Under the pieces are notes generated by a model. It did not search any database and was not told where the DNA came from. It saw only the letters and a program-made list of their open reading frames with translations. A DNA stretch of 21,696 bases from Pseudomonadota bacterium (GTDB lineage Bacteria > Desulfobacterota > Desulfobacteria > Desulfobacterales > Desulfobacteraceae): the NCBI GenBank assembly GCA_018812385.1, contig JAHJDU010000289.1, positions 1 through 21,696 on the forward strand, given 5' to 3'. Made by a program: the position numbers and the translations under genes. Below are positions 7,612-15,026 of this stretch, piece after piece. Numbering within the stretch: the first letter of the stretch is position 1; the number at the start of each line of letters is the position of its first letter.

Positions 7612-9342
7612 TTATTTTTCTAATTCTTTCTTAGCATCTTTATTTTCAATTATATTGTCCTGAAACGGTATCCATACCCGAAATTTGGTTCCGACTCCTA
7701 CATGGCTGTGGACATCGATTTTTCCGCCCATTTTCTGGATAATCCCGTAACATATGGAAAGTCCGAGCCCTGTACCTTTCCCAACTGCCTTTGTTGTAAA
7801 AAACGGATCAAATATCCTGTTAAGATTATCCTTAGGAATTCCAGGGCCGTCATCTTCAATGGAAATCACCACATGATTTTTTTCAATCTGGCTGACCTTG
7901 GTTTCGACTTTGATTGTCCCTCCGGTTTTTTCCATTGCGTCAATGGCATTGTTGAAGAAATTAAGAATCACCTGCTGCAGTTCCGAAGGAGATATTCTGA
8001 TATAGGGAATCCCTTCATCCAACTTTGTTTCAATGATTACTTTGTTATACTTGGCCATTTGAGCACTAAGAGAAACAATTTCCCTGATGGCATCATTGAC
8101 CTGAACATCATTGACAGTGGAATCGGTTTTTCTGGCAAAACTGAGCAGCTTATGGGTAATCTCTTTGCACCGTTTGCCCTGGGTATTTATCTGGCGCAGT
8201 GCCCGGGTGAATTCATTAAGATTTTCACATTCCTTTAGATCTTCTTCTTCAAGGAGATCCTCTATCCAGCCTGCCTCTTCAACCATGATGGCAACGGGAT
8301 TATTTATTTCATGGGCAATGCCTGCGGCAAGTTCACCAATGGTGGCAAGTTTCCCGCTTTCCACCACCTGTTTGTTCATGACCTCGGTTTTTTTGTCAGA
8401 ACTGGAAATAAGCTTTACAATATTACGTGGCAGAATGAATGCAACAGAAAGAATTGCAACACAGCATAGAATAAATATGATCAGGGTGAGAACCTGTATT
8501 TTCCATAAATCATGGAAAGCATCCTTTATATCCTGGCGAAATACCATTATCCAGTCAATATTCTTCAGCATGGATGTCACATATAAAAATTTATTTCCCG
8601 AGACATCCTTTTTTTTTGTAAAAATAGTTTTGCTGTTTTTAAAACTAATATGATCCGGAATTGATACAATACCTGCCAGTTCGATTCCCACCTTGGTTTG
8701 AGTCTGCAGTTGACCTTTACTATTCACAAGAAAGGCGTAACCGGTTTTCCCGATCTGGATATTCTCCACCAGGGAATTAAAGGCCCCGAAATTAATGGTT
8801 GACCGCAAAATATAATCAGACCCATTGGATTTAATTTTGACCGCAATAATAAAATGGGGATGCCCCCTTAACCCTGCAAATACATCACTGATATAAAAAG
8901 GTTTGTCCATTGCTTTTAAAAACCATTCCGCACTTGAATAATCAGCATTTTCAAGTTTGAAGGGTCCTTCATAAGCAAATTGGATGCCCTTTTCATTAAC
9001 CAGTCCCAAATCAGTAAATACATCTCCATATTCTGTTTTCAATAATTTCAGATTTTTTTGCAAGAATATATTTGGGGCCTGCTGGCTGCTGTCAAAATGC
9101 TTGGCCATATACCGTATATTTCCTAATTTTTCTGATAAAAAACTATCAATATTCTGGGTATGCTTTTCAACCAGTTCTGAAATGTGGGCCTGTATTTTCT
9201 CGGTATAGGTCTGGTTAAATCTATAAAAAAGAATGCCTGCGGTCAATAGCATGGGAAAAAAAGAAACAACCAAAATCAAAGTCGTTATTTTTCTGCTCAA
9301 TACATTGTAAAATACGTTCCTATCTTCAACAGATACTTCCAT
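7612..9342 (-). CDS. dCache sensor histidine kinase
   Basis: A 576-residue membrane kinase. TM1 (about 19-41) and TM2 (about 283-305) flank a periplasmic double-Cache domain with LGLVNEKGIQFAYEGPF (112-128), a WF pair (140-141), ISDVFAG (151-157) and PHFIIAVK (162-169). The cytoplasmic part has a HisKA domain with His344 (AAGIAHEINNPVAIM) and HATPase_c with N-box LNFFNNAIDAM, G1 DDGPGIP, FFTTK and GTGLGLS; all catalytic motifs are intact. No clear HAMP domain is seen. The sensor is closely related to those of the kinases at 10721-12436 and 15026-16708, so the three are paralogs probably sensing related small ligands; the ligand is unknown. The canonical amino-acid-binding dCache motif (Arg two residues before Trp) is not evident. 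This is the first gene of the long left-hand string, with a sigma-54-like element about 50 bases upstream. Confidence 0.95.
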   Translation of the reverse strand: MEVSVEDRNVFYNVLSRKITTLILVVSFFPMLLTAGILFYRFNQTYTEKIQAHISELVEKHTQNIDSFLSEKLGNIRYMAKHFDSSQQAPNIFLQKNLKLLKTEYGDVFTDLGLVNEKGIQFAYEGPFKLENADYSSAEWFLKAMDKPFYISDVFAGLRGHPHFIIAVKIKSNGSDYILRSTINFGAFNSLVENIQIGKTGYAFLVNSKGQLQTQTKVGIELAGIVSIPDHISFKNSKTIFTKKKDVSGNKFLYVTSMLKNIDWIMVFRQDIKDAFHDLWKIQVLTLIIFILCCVAILSVAFILPRNIVKLISSSDKKTEVMNKQVVESGKLATIGELAAGIAHEINNPVAIMVEEAGWIEDLLEEEDLKECENLNEFTRALRQINTQGKRCKEITHKLLSFARKTDSTVNDVQVNDAIREIVSLSAQMAKYNKVIIETKLDEGIPYIRISPSELQQVILNFFNNAIDAMEKTGGTIKVETKVSQIEKNHVVISIEDDGPGIPKDNLNRIFDPFFTTKAVGKGTGLGLSICYGIIQKMGGKIDVHSHVGVGTKFRVWIPFQDNIIENKDAKKELEK

Positions 9343-9393
9343 TGTGTTCTTTCCTTTTTATACTGTATAATGTTTTATCTGTTCCTCTGACTA

Positions 9394-9408
9394 TCAAGAT
9401 ACATGCCA
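9394..9408 (-). promoter_or_regulatory. Sigma-54-like -24/-12 element upstream of the dCache kinase string
   Basis: On the minus strand this reads TGGCAT-GTATC-TTGA, with the correct spacing between the -24 GG and the -12 G for sigma-54, about 50 bases before the kinase ATG. The last base of the -12 motif is A instead of the usual C, which weakens the call. Two similar elements precede the other operons here, and two sigma-54 activators are encoded in the window. The same bases overlap a short dyad, TGCCA-N2-TGGCA (9404-9415). Not proven. Confidence 0.35.
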
Positions 9409-9465
9409 GTTGGCAAGTCAAAAACATGCGGGCTATAAGATATTGAAAAAGCTAAAAAAACTATT

Positions 9466-9514
9466 CTGTAAAAATAACTGACAATTTTAAGGCGAGTGTC
9501 AGTTATTTTTACAG
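9466..9514. terminator. Perfect 18-bp inverted repeat, probable terminator of the DUF1232 transcript
   Basis: Arms at 9466-9483 and 9497-9514 are exact reverse complements (18 of 18) around a 13-base loop. Read on the minus strand the hairpin is followed, after five bases, by seven Ts (9460-9454), as in an intrinsic terminator, so it may end transcription from the DUF1232 gene before the next operon starts. The stem is AT-rich, and no plus-strand gene needs it. Confidence 0.6.
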
Positions 9515-9521
9515 CTTGCAA

Positions 9522-9560
9522 AACAGAATGACCAATCGTAAATAAATTGGTCATTCTGTT
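9522..9560. repeat. Second perfect inverted repeat (15-bp arms)
   Basis: Arms at 9522-9536 and 9546-9560 are exact reverse complements around a 9-base loop, seven bases from the preceding inverted repeat. Neither flank has a long T run (minus strand: TTTTG), so it is a weaker terminator than its neighbour. It may be a backup terminator, a protein-binding dyad or a remnant of a small palindromic repeat element. Confidence 0.6.
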
Positions 9561-9608
9561 GTTACTATTTTCAGAAATTGTTTTGATTGTTCTTTTTGAT
9601 TTCCAGAC

Positions 9609-10010
9609 TCACTGTCTTTGAATTTTGATATAAAAAAAGTGACCGTATAAAACAATACTTATCAACAATGTTATCCATATTAATACAAACACTATGGCAA
9701 AAAACCAATTTTTCTTTAGTTGTAATGGTTGATTTTCCGCTTTTTTCCTTGATTCTTCCATAATTTCATGAGGAATCAATTTAATTGAAAGGGTTATTAA
9801 TACAGGAAGAATTAAAAGATCATCCAGATAACCAAAAATCGGAATAAAATCCGGAATAAGATCTATTGGACTTAAAGCATATCCCAAAGTAAACAAAATA
9901 ATGATTTTTGGTAATACCGGCATTCTCGGATGCTGGTATGCATAATAAAGCGTAATAATTTCTTTTTTTAGATTTTTTACTTTTATTTTTAATTTTTCTA
10001 ATAGTTTCAA
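9609..10010 (-). CDS. DUF1232 (YkvA-like) small membrane protein
   Basis: About 133 residues. The diagnostic DUF1232 segment ALSPIDLIPDFIPIFGYLDD is present near residue 45, followed by LLILPVLITLSIKLIP and, after a polar stretch, a strong C-terminal membrane helix (about 104-125). Its biochemical function is unknown. No ATG fits: the frame opens with TTG codons at 10016 and 10010, and GGAG at 10018-10021 is seven bases before the second but only one base before the first, so 10010 is preferred. The gene is visibly more AT-rich than its neighbours, and is isolated from both flanking kinase units by 190-270 base gaps, so it looks like an independent insertion between two signalling modules rather than part of them. 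Confidence 0.85.
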   Translation of the reverse strand: MKLLEKLKIKVKNLKKEIITLYYAYQHPRMPVLPKIIILFTLGYALSPIDLIPDFIPIFGYLDDLLILPVLITLSIKLIPHEIMEESRKKAENQPLQLKKNWFFAIVFVLIWITLLISIVLYGHFFYIKIQRQ

Positions 10011-10016
10011 ATTCAA

Positions 10017-10205
10017 TCTCCGTTTATAGCAAACGGCTGGAGAATCCGATGCCGGATAGCAAAGTACATTAAAAGATTCTGATTGATCCTAAAAGGGGTA
10101 GAAACCGGCCGCCCTTTGTTGACACACTTCATAAGACGGCTCGGTTCAGTACCCTCTCATTCGACAAAATGTTTCTTCTGGTTCCAGCATTTTATGCCAG
10201 ACAGA
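10017..10205. other. Intergenic region upstream of DUF1232
   Basis: 189 bases between the receiver stop and the DUF1232 ribosome site. It shows short dyads only (for example ATCCG-N4-CGGAT near 10042-10055, and GGAACCAG/CTGGTTCC near 10178-10188). I see no convincing promoter box, no strong terminator and no gene. Confidence 0.5.
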
Positions 10206-10655
10206 TCAATCAAACAGCTTAAAGACATCCGAGGGCGACTCTACAACTCTCTTAAGTTTTTCTTCCATGTCCTTTTTCCAGGCATCATCTTTTTTTCTTC
10301 CCGCACCCTCGATTTTTTCAACAAGATCATCAATTTCACAGGGTTTATTGAGAAAATCGTATGCGCCCATGCGGATTGCTTCTACTGCAGCGTCAATGGA
10401 ACCGTGGCCAGTAAGGATAAGTGTTTCCGTGAAAAGCCCCAATTTTTTGATCTCCTTTAAGGTAGCGATGCCATTCATTCCAGGCATTTTCAGATCAAGG
10501 ACAACCACATCAAAATTCTCTCTTTCAAGGGCCTTTATGGCACTTTCTCCGTTGTAAACGGCCGTGACCTTGTAAAGTCTGCTGTTAAGCAGTTTAGCCA
10601 TGTTGTCAGCAAATATTTCTTCATCGTCCACAAGTAAAATTTTACTTCCTATCAT
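10206..10655 (-). CDS. Single-domain response regulator, partner of dCache kinase
   Basis: A 149-residue receiver: acidic pair in LLVDDEEIF, Asp54 (VVVLDLKMPGMNG), Thr82 in LTGHGS, Lys104 in FLNKPC. A charged helical tail follows (KKDDAWKKDMEEKLKRVVE, then SPSDVFKLFD), with no DNA-binding domain. AGGAGG lies seven bases before the ATG. It is 65 bases downstream of the dCache kinase at 10721-12436, which is its expected phosphodonor; nothing else follows in this short operon. With no output domain and no transporter of its own, it may act on the transporters of the flanking units or feed the hybrid kinase. That is inference. Confidence 0.94.
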   Translation of the reverse strand: MIGSKILLVDDEEIFADNMAKLLNSRLYKVTAVYNGESAIKALERENFDVVVLDLKMPGMNGIATLKEIKKLGLFTETLILTGHGSIDAAVEAIRMGAYDFLNKPCEIDDLVEKIEGAGRKKDDAWKKDMEEKLKRVVESPSDVFKLFD

Positions 10656-10720
10656 AATTTATCCTCCTGTATTAATGGTTTCTATAAACTCTTTATGGTT
10701 TTTTCCATATATCATCTGTC

Positions 10721-12436
10721 TTATACGTTATTCATAAGATCCTCCGGCGGTTTAAAGGGAAAGGTCAGGGTAAAGCGCGTTCCTTTTCCAATCTCGCTTT
10801 CGACCTGAATCTGGCCGCCCAGCTGCTTTACGATACTGTAACAGATGGAAAGGCCCAGACCTGTACCCCGCCCCGGCGCTTTTGTGGTGAAAAACGGATC
10901 AAAAATTTTTTCAATGTCCTGGTCTTTTATTCCGCTCCCCGTATCCTCCACTATAATGGAGATCCCGGTTTTGTCCTTGGCAGGACAAGTTGACAGGGTT
11001 ATCGTACCGGAGCCTTTTTCTTCATGGGCATCTATTGCATTATTGATAAAATTTAAAAACACCTGCTGAAGCTGTGACGGATCAGTCAGGATGGGCGGAA
11101 TGGTGTCATCCAGTACAGATTTGAACGCTATGCCATCGGATTTGGCTTCCCTTTCCATGAGATCTATCACTTCTCTTAAGAATACGTTTATATTAATCGT
11201 TTCGATGACCGACCTGGTTCTCCGGGCGAACTTCATAAGGTTTTTTGTAATCTGGGCGCACCTACGTACCTGTGTGCCTATCTGATTCAATGATCCTGCA
11301 AATTGTTCCCCAAAATCAGGGTCTGTTATGGGTGCTCTTTTCTCAGCCTCTAAAAGAAGCTGATGTTCTGTCATGATAATGGCAAGGGGATTGTTTATCT
11401 CATGGGCAACCCCTGCAGAAAGCTCTCCTATGGATGCCAGTTTCCCTGCCTGCATGAGCTGGTTGTTCATACCTTCAAGCTCGCTGTCTCTTTTTTTGAT
11501 AACCTGAACCATGTGGTTGGTTACAAATGCTGTGACAATTAATATGATCAAAGCGCTGAGATGGAGTGAGACAAGGGTTGCCCTGTTGGCATGACGGATG
11601 TCTTCAAAAAACTCTTTTTCGCCAACCCTCACCACCAGGAGCCACCTTGGATCTTTCAGCCAGGTTTCGCAGACAATTTTTTTGACCTTCACATCCCTGT
11701 CATGGGTTTCAAGGAATCTGAATTTCACATCATCATGAATTTCACCATTAAATCCTGAGGCCTGGGTCAGAATCTCTCCGCTGGAACCAGGACTGGTCTG
11801 GTAGATCCCCTTGCTGTTCAGGATGTATACATCCCCGGTCCTGCCTATCCTTACATTCTCCACCAGGGAACGAAAAGCGTCTGTGTTAACCGTGGCTCTC
11901 AATATCCAGCGCCGCCCGTTTTCCTTCTTTATAACTGCCATTATAAAATGAGGTTCTTTCCTGAATCCCATAAACATATCACTGGTATAAATTTCTTTTT
12001 CCATTACTTCCCTGAACCAGAAAGTGCTGGAATAATTTTTATCTATAAGGTCGTAAGGCCCTACGTAAGCTGCATGAGCCCCGTTTTCATCAATGATTCC
12101 AATATCGGTAAGAACCCAGGAATCACGGTTGATATTGTTTAAAATATGAGTGAGATTACCCTCTTTTATCAGAAATTCAATTGAATTTGTTCGGACGATG
12201 AAGTCAAGCCTGGTTTTGTTTTCATTTAAAAAGAGTTCTATAATTTTTTTGTGGTAGTCCACACGGGTCTGAAGTGTTTTGAGTATCCTTTCCCTTGCAA
12301 ACTCTGAATAATGAATATTGATTGCCCATCCGGCAAGGAGCAGAGGAACAAGAGAGCAGATCATGGTAAGAAAAACAAACCTGCGAAAGAGACGGGAATA
12401 ATATGTCTTGTTCTTGGTTTCAAGGTTTTGATCCAT
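10721..12436 (-). CDS. dCache sensor histidine kinase
   Basis: A 571-residue membrane kinase. TM1 (about 18-40) and TM2 (about 287-309) bracket a periplasmic double-Cache domain with IGIIDENGAHAAYVGPYDL (112-130), NYSSTFWF (134-141), YTSDMFMGFR (150-159), EPHFIMAV (161-168) and RWILRATVN (176-184). The cytoplasmic HisKA has His345 (SAGVAHEINNPLAII); HATPase_c has N-box LNFINNAIDAH, G1 DTGSGI, FFTTK and GTGLGLS. All catalytic motifs are intact. AGGAG lies five bases before the ATG, and a sigma-54-like element about 60 bases upstream. This sensor is the closest match in the window to that of the degenerate kinase at 15026-16708 (shared AYxGPYDL, GFRxEPHFI and WILRAT blocks), which makes it the best comparison for what the latter has lost. 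Partner: the receiver at 10206-10655. Confidence 0.95.
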   Translation of the reverse strand: MDQNLETKNKTYYSRLFRRFVFLTMICSLVPLLLAGWAINIHYSEFARERILKTLQTRVDYHKKIIELFLNENKTRLDFIVRTNSIEFLIKEGNLTHILNNINRDSWVLTDIGIIDENGAHAAYVGPYDLIDKNYSSTFWFREVMEKEIYTSDMFMGFRKEPHFIMAVIKKENGRRWILRATVNTDAFRSLVENVRIGRTGDVYILNSKGIYQTSPGSSGEILTQASGFNGEIHDDVKFRFLETHDRDVKVKKIVCETWLKDPRWLLVVRVGEKEFFEDIRHANRATLVSLHLSALIILIVTAFVTNHMVQVIKKRDSELEGMNNQLMQAGKLASIGELSAGVAHEINNPLAIIMTEHQLLLEAEKRAPITDPDFGEQFAGSLNQIGTQVRRCAQITKNLMKFARRTRSVIETININVFLREVIDLMEREAKSDGIAFKSVLDDTIPPILTDPSQLQQVFLNFINNAIDAHEEKGSGTITLSTCPAKDKTGISIIVEDTGSGIKDQDIEKIFDPFFTTKAPGRGTGLGLSICYSIVKQLGGQIQVESEIGKGTRFTLTFPFKPPEDLMNNV

Positions 12437-12656
12437 GCAGACTCCTGTATGCTCTGTTTTTCTGTATCAGGTAAATGCTTTTAGGTATGATATTTCAACA
12501 AGTGTGCCAGAGGGTTCTATCCATTTAATATGCGTATAACTTATTGTAATTAAAATATTTCCTTTATGGCGGCAAAAGCCAAAAAAATCAGGGTTTAGTT
12601 AAATGTCTCCGGACAGGAGACAGGTCTGGAAATTGCAGTATGACAGTTTGCCCACT
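12437..12656. other. Intergenic region between the GNAT-HDAC gene and the second kinase operon
   Basis: 220 bases without a gene. On the minus strand it holds, just after the GNAT-HDAC stop, a hairpin with perfect 7-bp arms TGTCTCC/GGAGACA (12604-12622) followed by a short T-rich stretch (weak terminator), then an AT-rich part and the sigma-54-like element at 12495-12509. Confidence 0.6.
12495..12509 (-). promoter_or_regulatory. Sigma-54-like -24/-12 element upstream of the dCache kinase/receiver pair
   Basis: Minus strand TGGCAC-ACTTG-TTGA: a perfect -24 box, five-base spacer and a -12 box matching at TTG but with A for the usual final C. It lies about 60 bases before the kinase ATG at 12436. 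This is the best of three such elements in the window, all in intergenic gaps on the coding strand and all at operon heads. Confidence 0.4.
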
Positions 12657-15026
12657 CTACCCAAGTACCTCCCAGTATTTTTTATGGACTTCAATAACTT
12701 TCTTAAGGTTTGACAGGCGACTGAAATCACTTTTACGGACCTGGTCTATTTTATCTTCACTTATACCCGGTACATTGCAGATTTCTTTCATAACTGCAAG
12801 ACCGCATTCCCGGATACCCATTAAGCTGTATCCCCCTTCCATGACAAAGGCTATTTTCCCGACCGAAGCGTGGGCTGCCACCTCAAGGAGAAGTGCGGTT
12901 ATAAGGGCATACCCGCCTGGTGTCACTTTCATGCCTGCCAGGCGGTCGTGGATATAAAGGTCAAAGCCGAATGAAACCAGAATTATTTCAGGTCTGTATT
13001 CCTGGGCAATGGGCCCTGCAAGAAAATAGATCGCCCTTCCAATGTCCCTTGACCGGCTTCCTTTTTCCAGAGGGATATTGATGGTGAACCCTTTGCCCTT
13101 TCCTTTTCCCGTTTCTTCAACCCGTCCGGTTCCGGGAAAAGAACCTGACTCGTGAATGGAGACAAAAAGCACTTCATCCGTGTCATAAAACACTTCCTGG
13201 GTTCCGTTGCCGTGGTGAGCATCAATGTCAATGATCATCAGCCTTGAAACTTTGTACTTATGTTTAAGATACTTTGCGCCCAGGGCAATGTTGTTAAAAA
13301 TACAGAATCCCATGCCGCTGGCTGGTCCGGCATGATGTCCCGGCGGCCTTATAAATGCAAAGCCCCGGGATGATCTGCCTGACATTATCCCGTCAACCAG
13401 AGAGAAGACACCACCTGCCGCCAGTCTGGCCGTTGACCAGGATTCTTCTGTGGTCTGGGTGTCACAATCAAAGGAGGAAAGACTTTTTCCAGCGGTTTTT
13501 TCAACTTTCTCAATATATGCAGACGTATGCACCCATGTCAGTTCTTTTTTTTCAGCAAAGCGGGGGGTAATCTTGAACCATTTTCCCTCCAGGCATTTGT
13601 TCGATAGTATTACCTCCGCCGCTTTTATCCGTTTGGAATTTTCAAGGTGCGTGACCCCCATAAGGTGATTCCGGTATCTTGGATCGATTACCACTGCAAC
13701 AGGAAGAGAAGGGATCATTTGCCCAGGCTCTGTTTCAATTCGGCCAAAGGCTTTTGCAAGGGTAAGCAGCGCTTCTCCTTCAGGAATACGGCTTTTGTTT
13801 TTCAAAAGCATTGATACCGTTGTTCTGGCCAGAAGATCGGAACTGGCAGGATGAAGCGAGATTTTTATGAACTCAAGGGCATTCTTGTGCTGTCTTTTTA
13901 TGGTTTTTTTGTCTTTGAGAAGCCTTATCCGATCTGGAACTCTTTTACACAAATGACTTGTGATGGAAGGATGAATCTTTTTAGAAGATGCTGCAATTGC
14001 CGCAATAGTTGTCAAAAGCCGCCCCTCGGGAGATTTGAGTGTATATCTGTACAGACCTCTGGCATGGAATCCAATGGATGTGTAAAACTTTTCAGCTTCG
14101 ATTTCCGAATCAAGAATAATCTCTTTTATCTCGGGGAAATTGCTTTTCCACAGCACCCAGAGCCCTGCCATTATAAAGGTCCCTGCCCCTTTTACAGGGC
14201 GAGGATCAAGAGGGGAAGCTGCTCCGCCCCGGGTGGCAAAATATTTCACTTCAAGGCCCCTGTAAAAAAGTTTTCTTATCATTTCCAGAAAAATCAACCC
14301 CTGTATCTCCCCTTTTGCCACACAGGCAAAAAGCAGGCTTTCCGTGCCGGAAACCAGGCAGTTTAACAGAAAACGGATATGAAAAAATTCCAGATTGAAG
14401 CGACCTGCCTGCATAAGGCTTTCCCGGGAAAAAGGGAACCTCATGAAAAAGGCCATTGTATAATCGTCTACTACCCCCCGGGAAAGTATCCGGGGGTCGT
14501 CCTCAGAATTTTTGAAATCACTCTGGCTGGTGCTGTCGTTTCTTATGTCCCGAAGCCTTTTGAGCCTTTGCCTCAATGCCTTGACCAAAGGCGTTTCATC
14601 GGCCTGGGTATTTTTTTGAAGTATGGAGTCTATGCGGTTTTTCAGCAGGTCCGCAGCCAGGTCAATTTCATAATTGAGCATCAGCGACAGGCCGGCAGTA
14701 TCGGTTTTTGAAGCATGTATTCCAGGATTTGCTAAAGGGTCCCTATGAAACAGATCTCGTGTCTGGGCCAGTTCTCCATATTGAATCAGAAGCGCCTGCT
14801 CAAGGCAGGGAGTACCGCTGGAGAAAAACTGGTACTTATTGACAAAGGCTTTCTTGTCACCAAAAAAAAAATATAATTTTTTCTCGTCCTGGAATTCTGA
14901 TGCAGGCGGCAGAGACAGGTCAATGCTCCCCTTTCCCAGCATGGTATGCAGGGTATAAGCGATTTCAGGCTCTCTTCTGCCAATGGCATCGATGGCCTGT
15001 TTGATATTTTCCCGGATTAGCATCAT
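12657..15026 (-). CDS. GNAT acetyltransferase-histone deacetylase (AcuC-like) fusion protein
   Basis: 789 residues in three parts. Residues 1-185 have no recognised domain. Residues about 190-335 look like a GNAT fold: a strand reading LEVKYFA, an acetyl-CoA-loop-like GAGT (about 280) and the terminal motif EAEKFYTSIGF (310-320). Residues about 445-757 form a class I HDAC/acetoin-utilisation (AcuC) domain with His564-His565 (RPPGHHAG), zinc ligands Asp602 and His604 (DIDAHHGNG), Asp689 (SFGFD) and Tyr733 (EGGY), all in place, so an active deacetylase or amidohydrolase is expected. In Bacillus, AcuA (GNAT) and AcuC (HDAC) act oppositely on acetyl-CoA synthetase; here both activities appear in one chain. 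The ATG at 15026 overlaps the TGA of the degenerate kinase (TGATG), a sign of translational coupling; an upstream TTG at 15029 is less likely. The GNAT call is less sure than the HDAC call. The substrate is unknown. Confidence 0.9.
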   Translation of the reverse strand: MMLIRENIKQAIDAIGRREPEIAYTLHTMLGKGSIDLSLPPASEFQDEKKLYFFFGDKKAFVNKYQFFSSGTPCLEQALLIQYGELAQTRDLFHRDPLANPGIHASKTDTAGLSLMLNYEIDLAADLLKNRIDSILQKNTQADETPLVKALRQRLKRLRDIRNDSTSQSDFKNSEDDPRILSRGVVDDYTMAFFMRFPFSRESLMQAGRFNLEFFHIRFLLNCLVSGTESLLFACVAKGEIQGLIFLEMIRKLFYRGLEVKYFATRGGAASPLDPRPVKGAGTFIMAGLWVLWKSNFPEIKEIILDSEIEAEKFYTSIGFHARGLYRYTLKSPEGRLLTTIAAIAASSKKIHPSITSHLCKRVPDRIRLLKDKKTIKRQHKNALEFIKISLHPASSDLLARTTVSMLLKNKSRIPEGEALLTLAKAFGRIETEPGQMIPSLPVAVVIDPRYRNHLMGVTHLENSKRIKAAEVILSNKCLEGKWFKITPRFAEKKELTWVHTSAYIEKVEKTAGKSLSSFDCDTQTTEESWSTARLAAGGVFSLVDGIMSGRSSRGFAFIRPPGHHAGPASGMGFCIFNNIALGAKYLKHKYKVSRLMIIDIDAHHGNGTQEVFYDTDEVLFVSIHESGSFPGTGRVEETGKGKGKGFTINIPLEKGSRSRDIGRAIYFLAGPIAQEYRPEIILVSFGFDLYIHDRLAGMKVTPGGYALITALLLEVAAHASVGKIAFVMEGGYSLMGIRECGLAVMKEICNVPGISEDKIDQVRKSDFSRLSNLKKVIEVHKKYWEVLG

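Larger units (their letters stand above)
9343..9608. other. Intergenic region between the DUF1232 gene and the left-hand kinase string
   Basis: 266 AT-rich bases without a credible gene. From right to left it holds the tail after the DUF1232 stop, two perfect inverted repeats (9522-9560 and 9466-9514), a T run on the minus strand, a TGCCA-N2-TGGCA dyad overlapping a sigma-54-like element (9394-9415), and a ribosome site (AAGGA) before the kinase ATG. It is the clearest transcription boundary in the window. Confidence 0.7.

Noticed and set aside
383..9208. Many plus-strand open frames of 60-240 codons in the left half, including one of 241 codons at 6860-7585
   Set aside because: They lie opposite well-recognised minus-strand genes, are rich in Phe, Ser and Cys as expected of antisense frames, and have no recognisable domains or consistent ribosome sites.
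9466..9560. CRISPR or transposon end for the paired palindromes
   Set aside because: There are only two palindromes of different sequence, no repeated unit with spacers, no transposase and no target-site duplication visible.
10119..10160. TTGACA on the plus strand near 10119 as a promoter
   Set aside because: No -10 box lies at proper distance and no plus-strand gene lies downstream.
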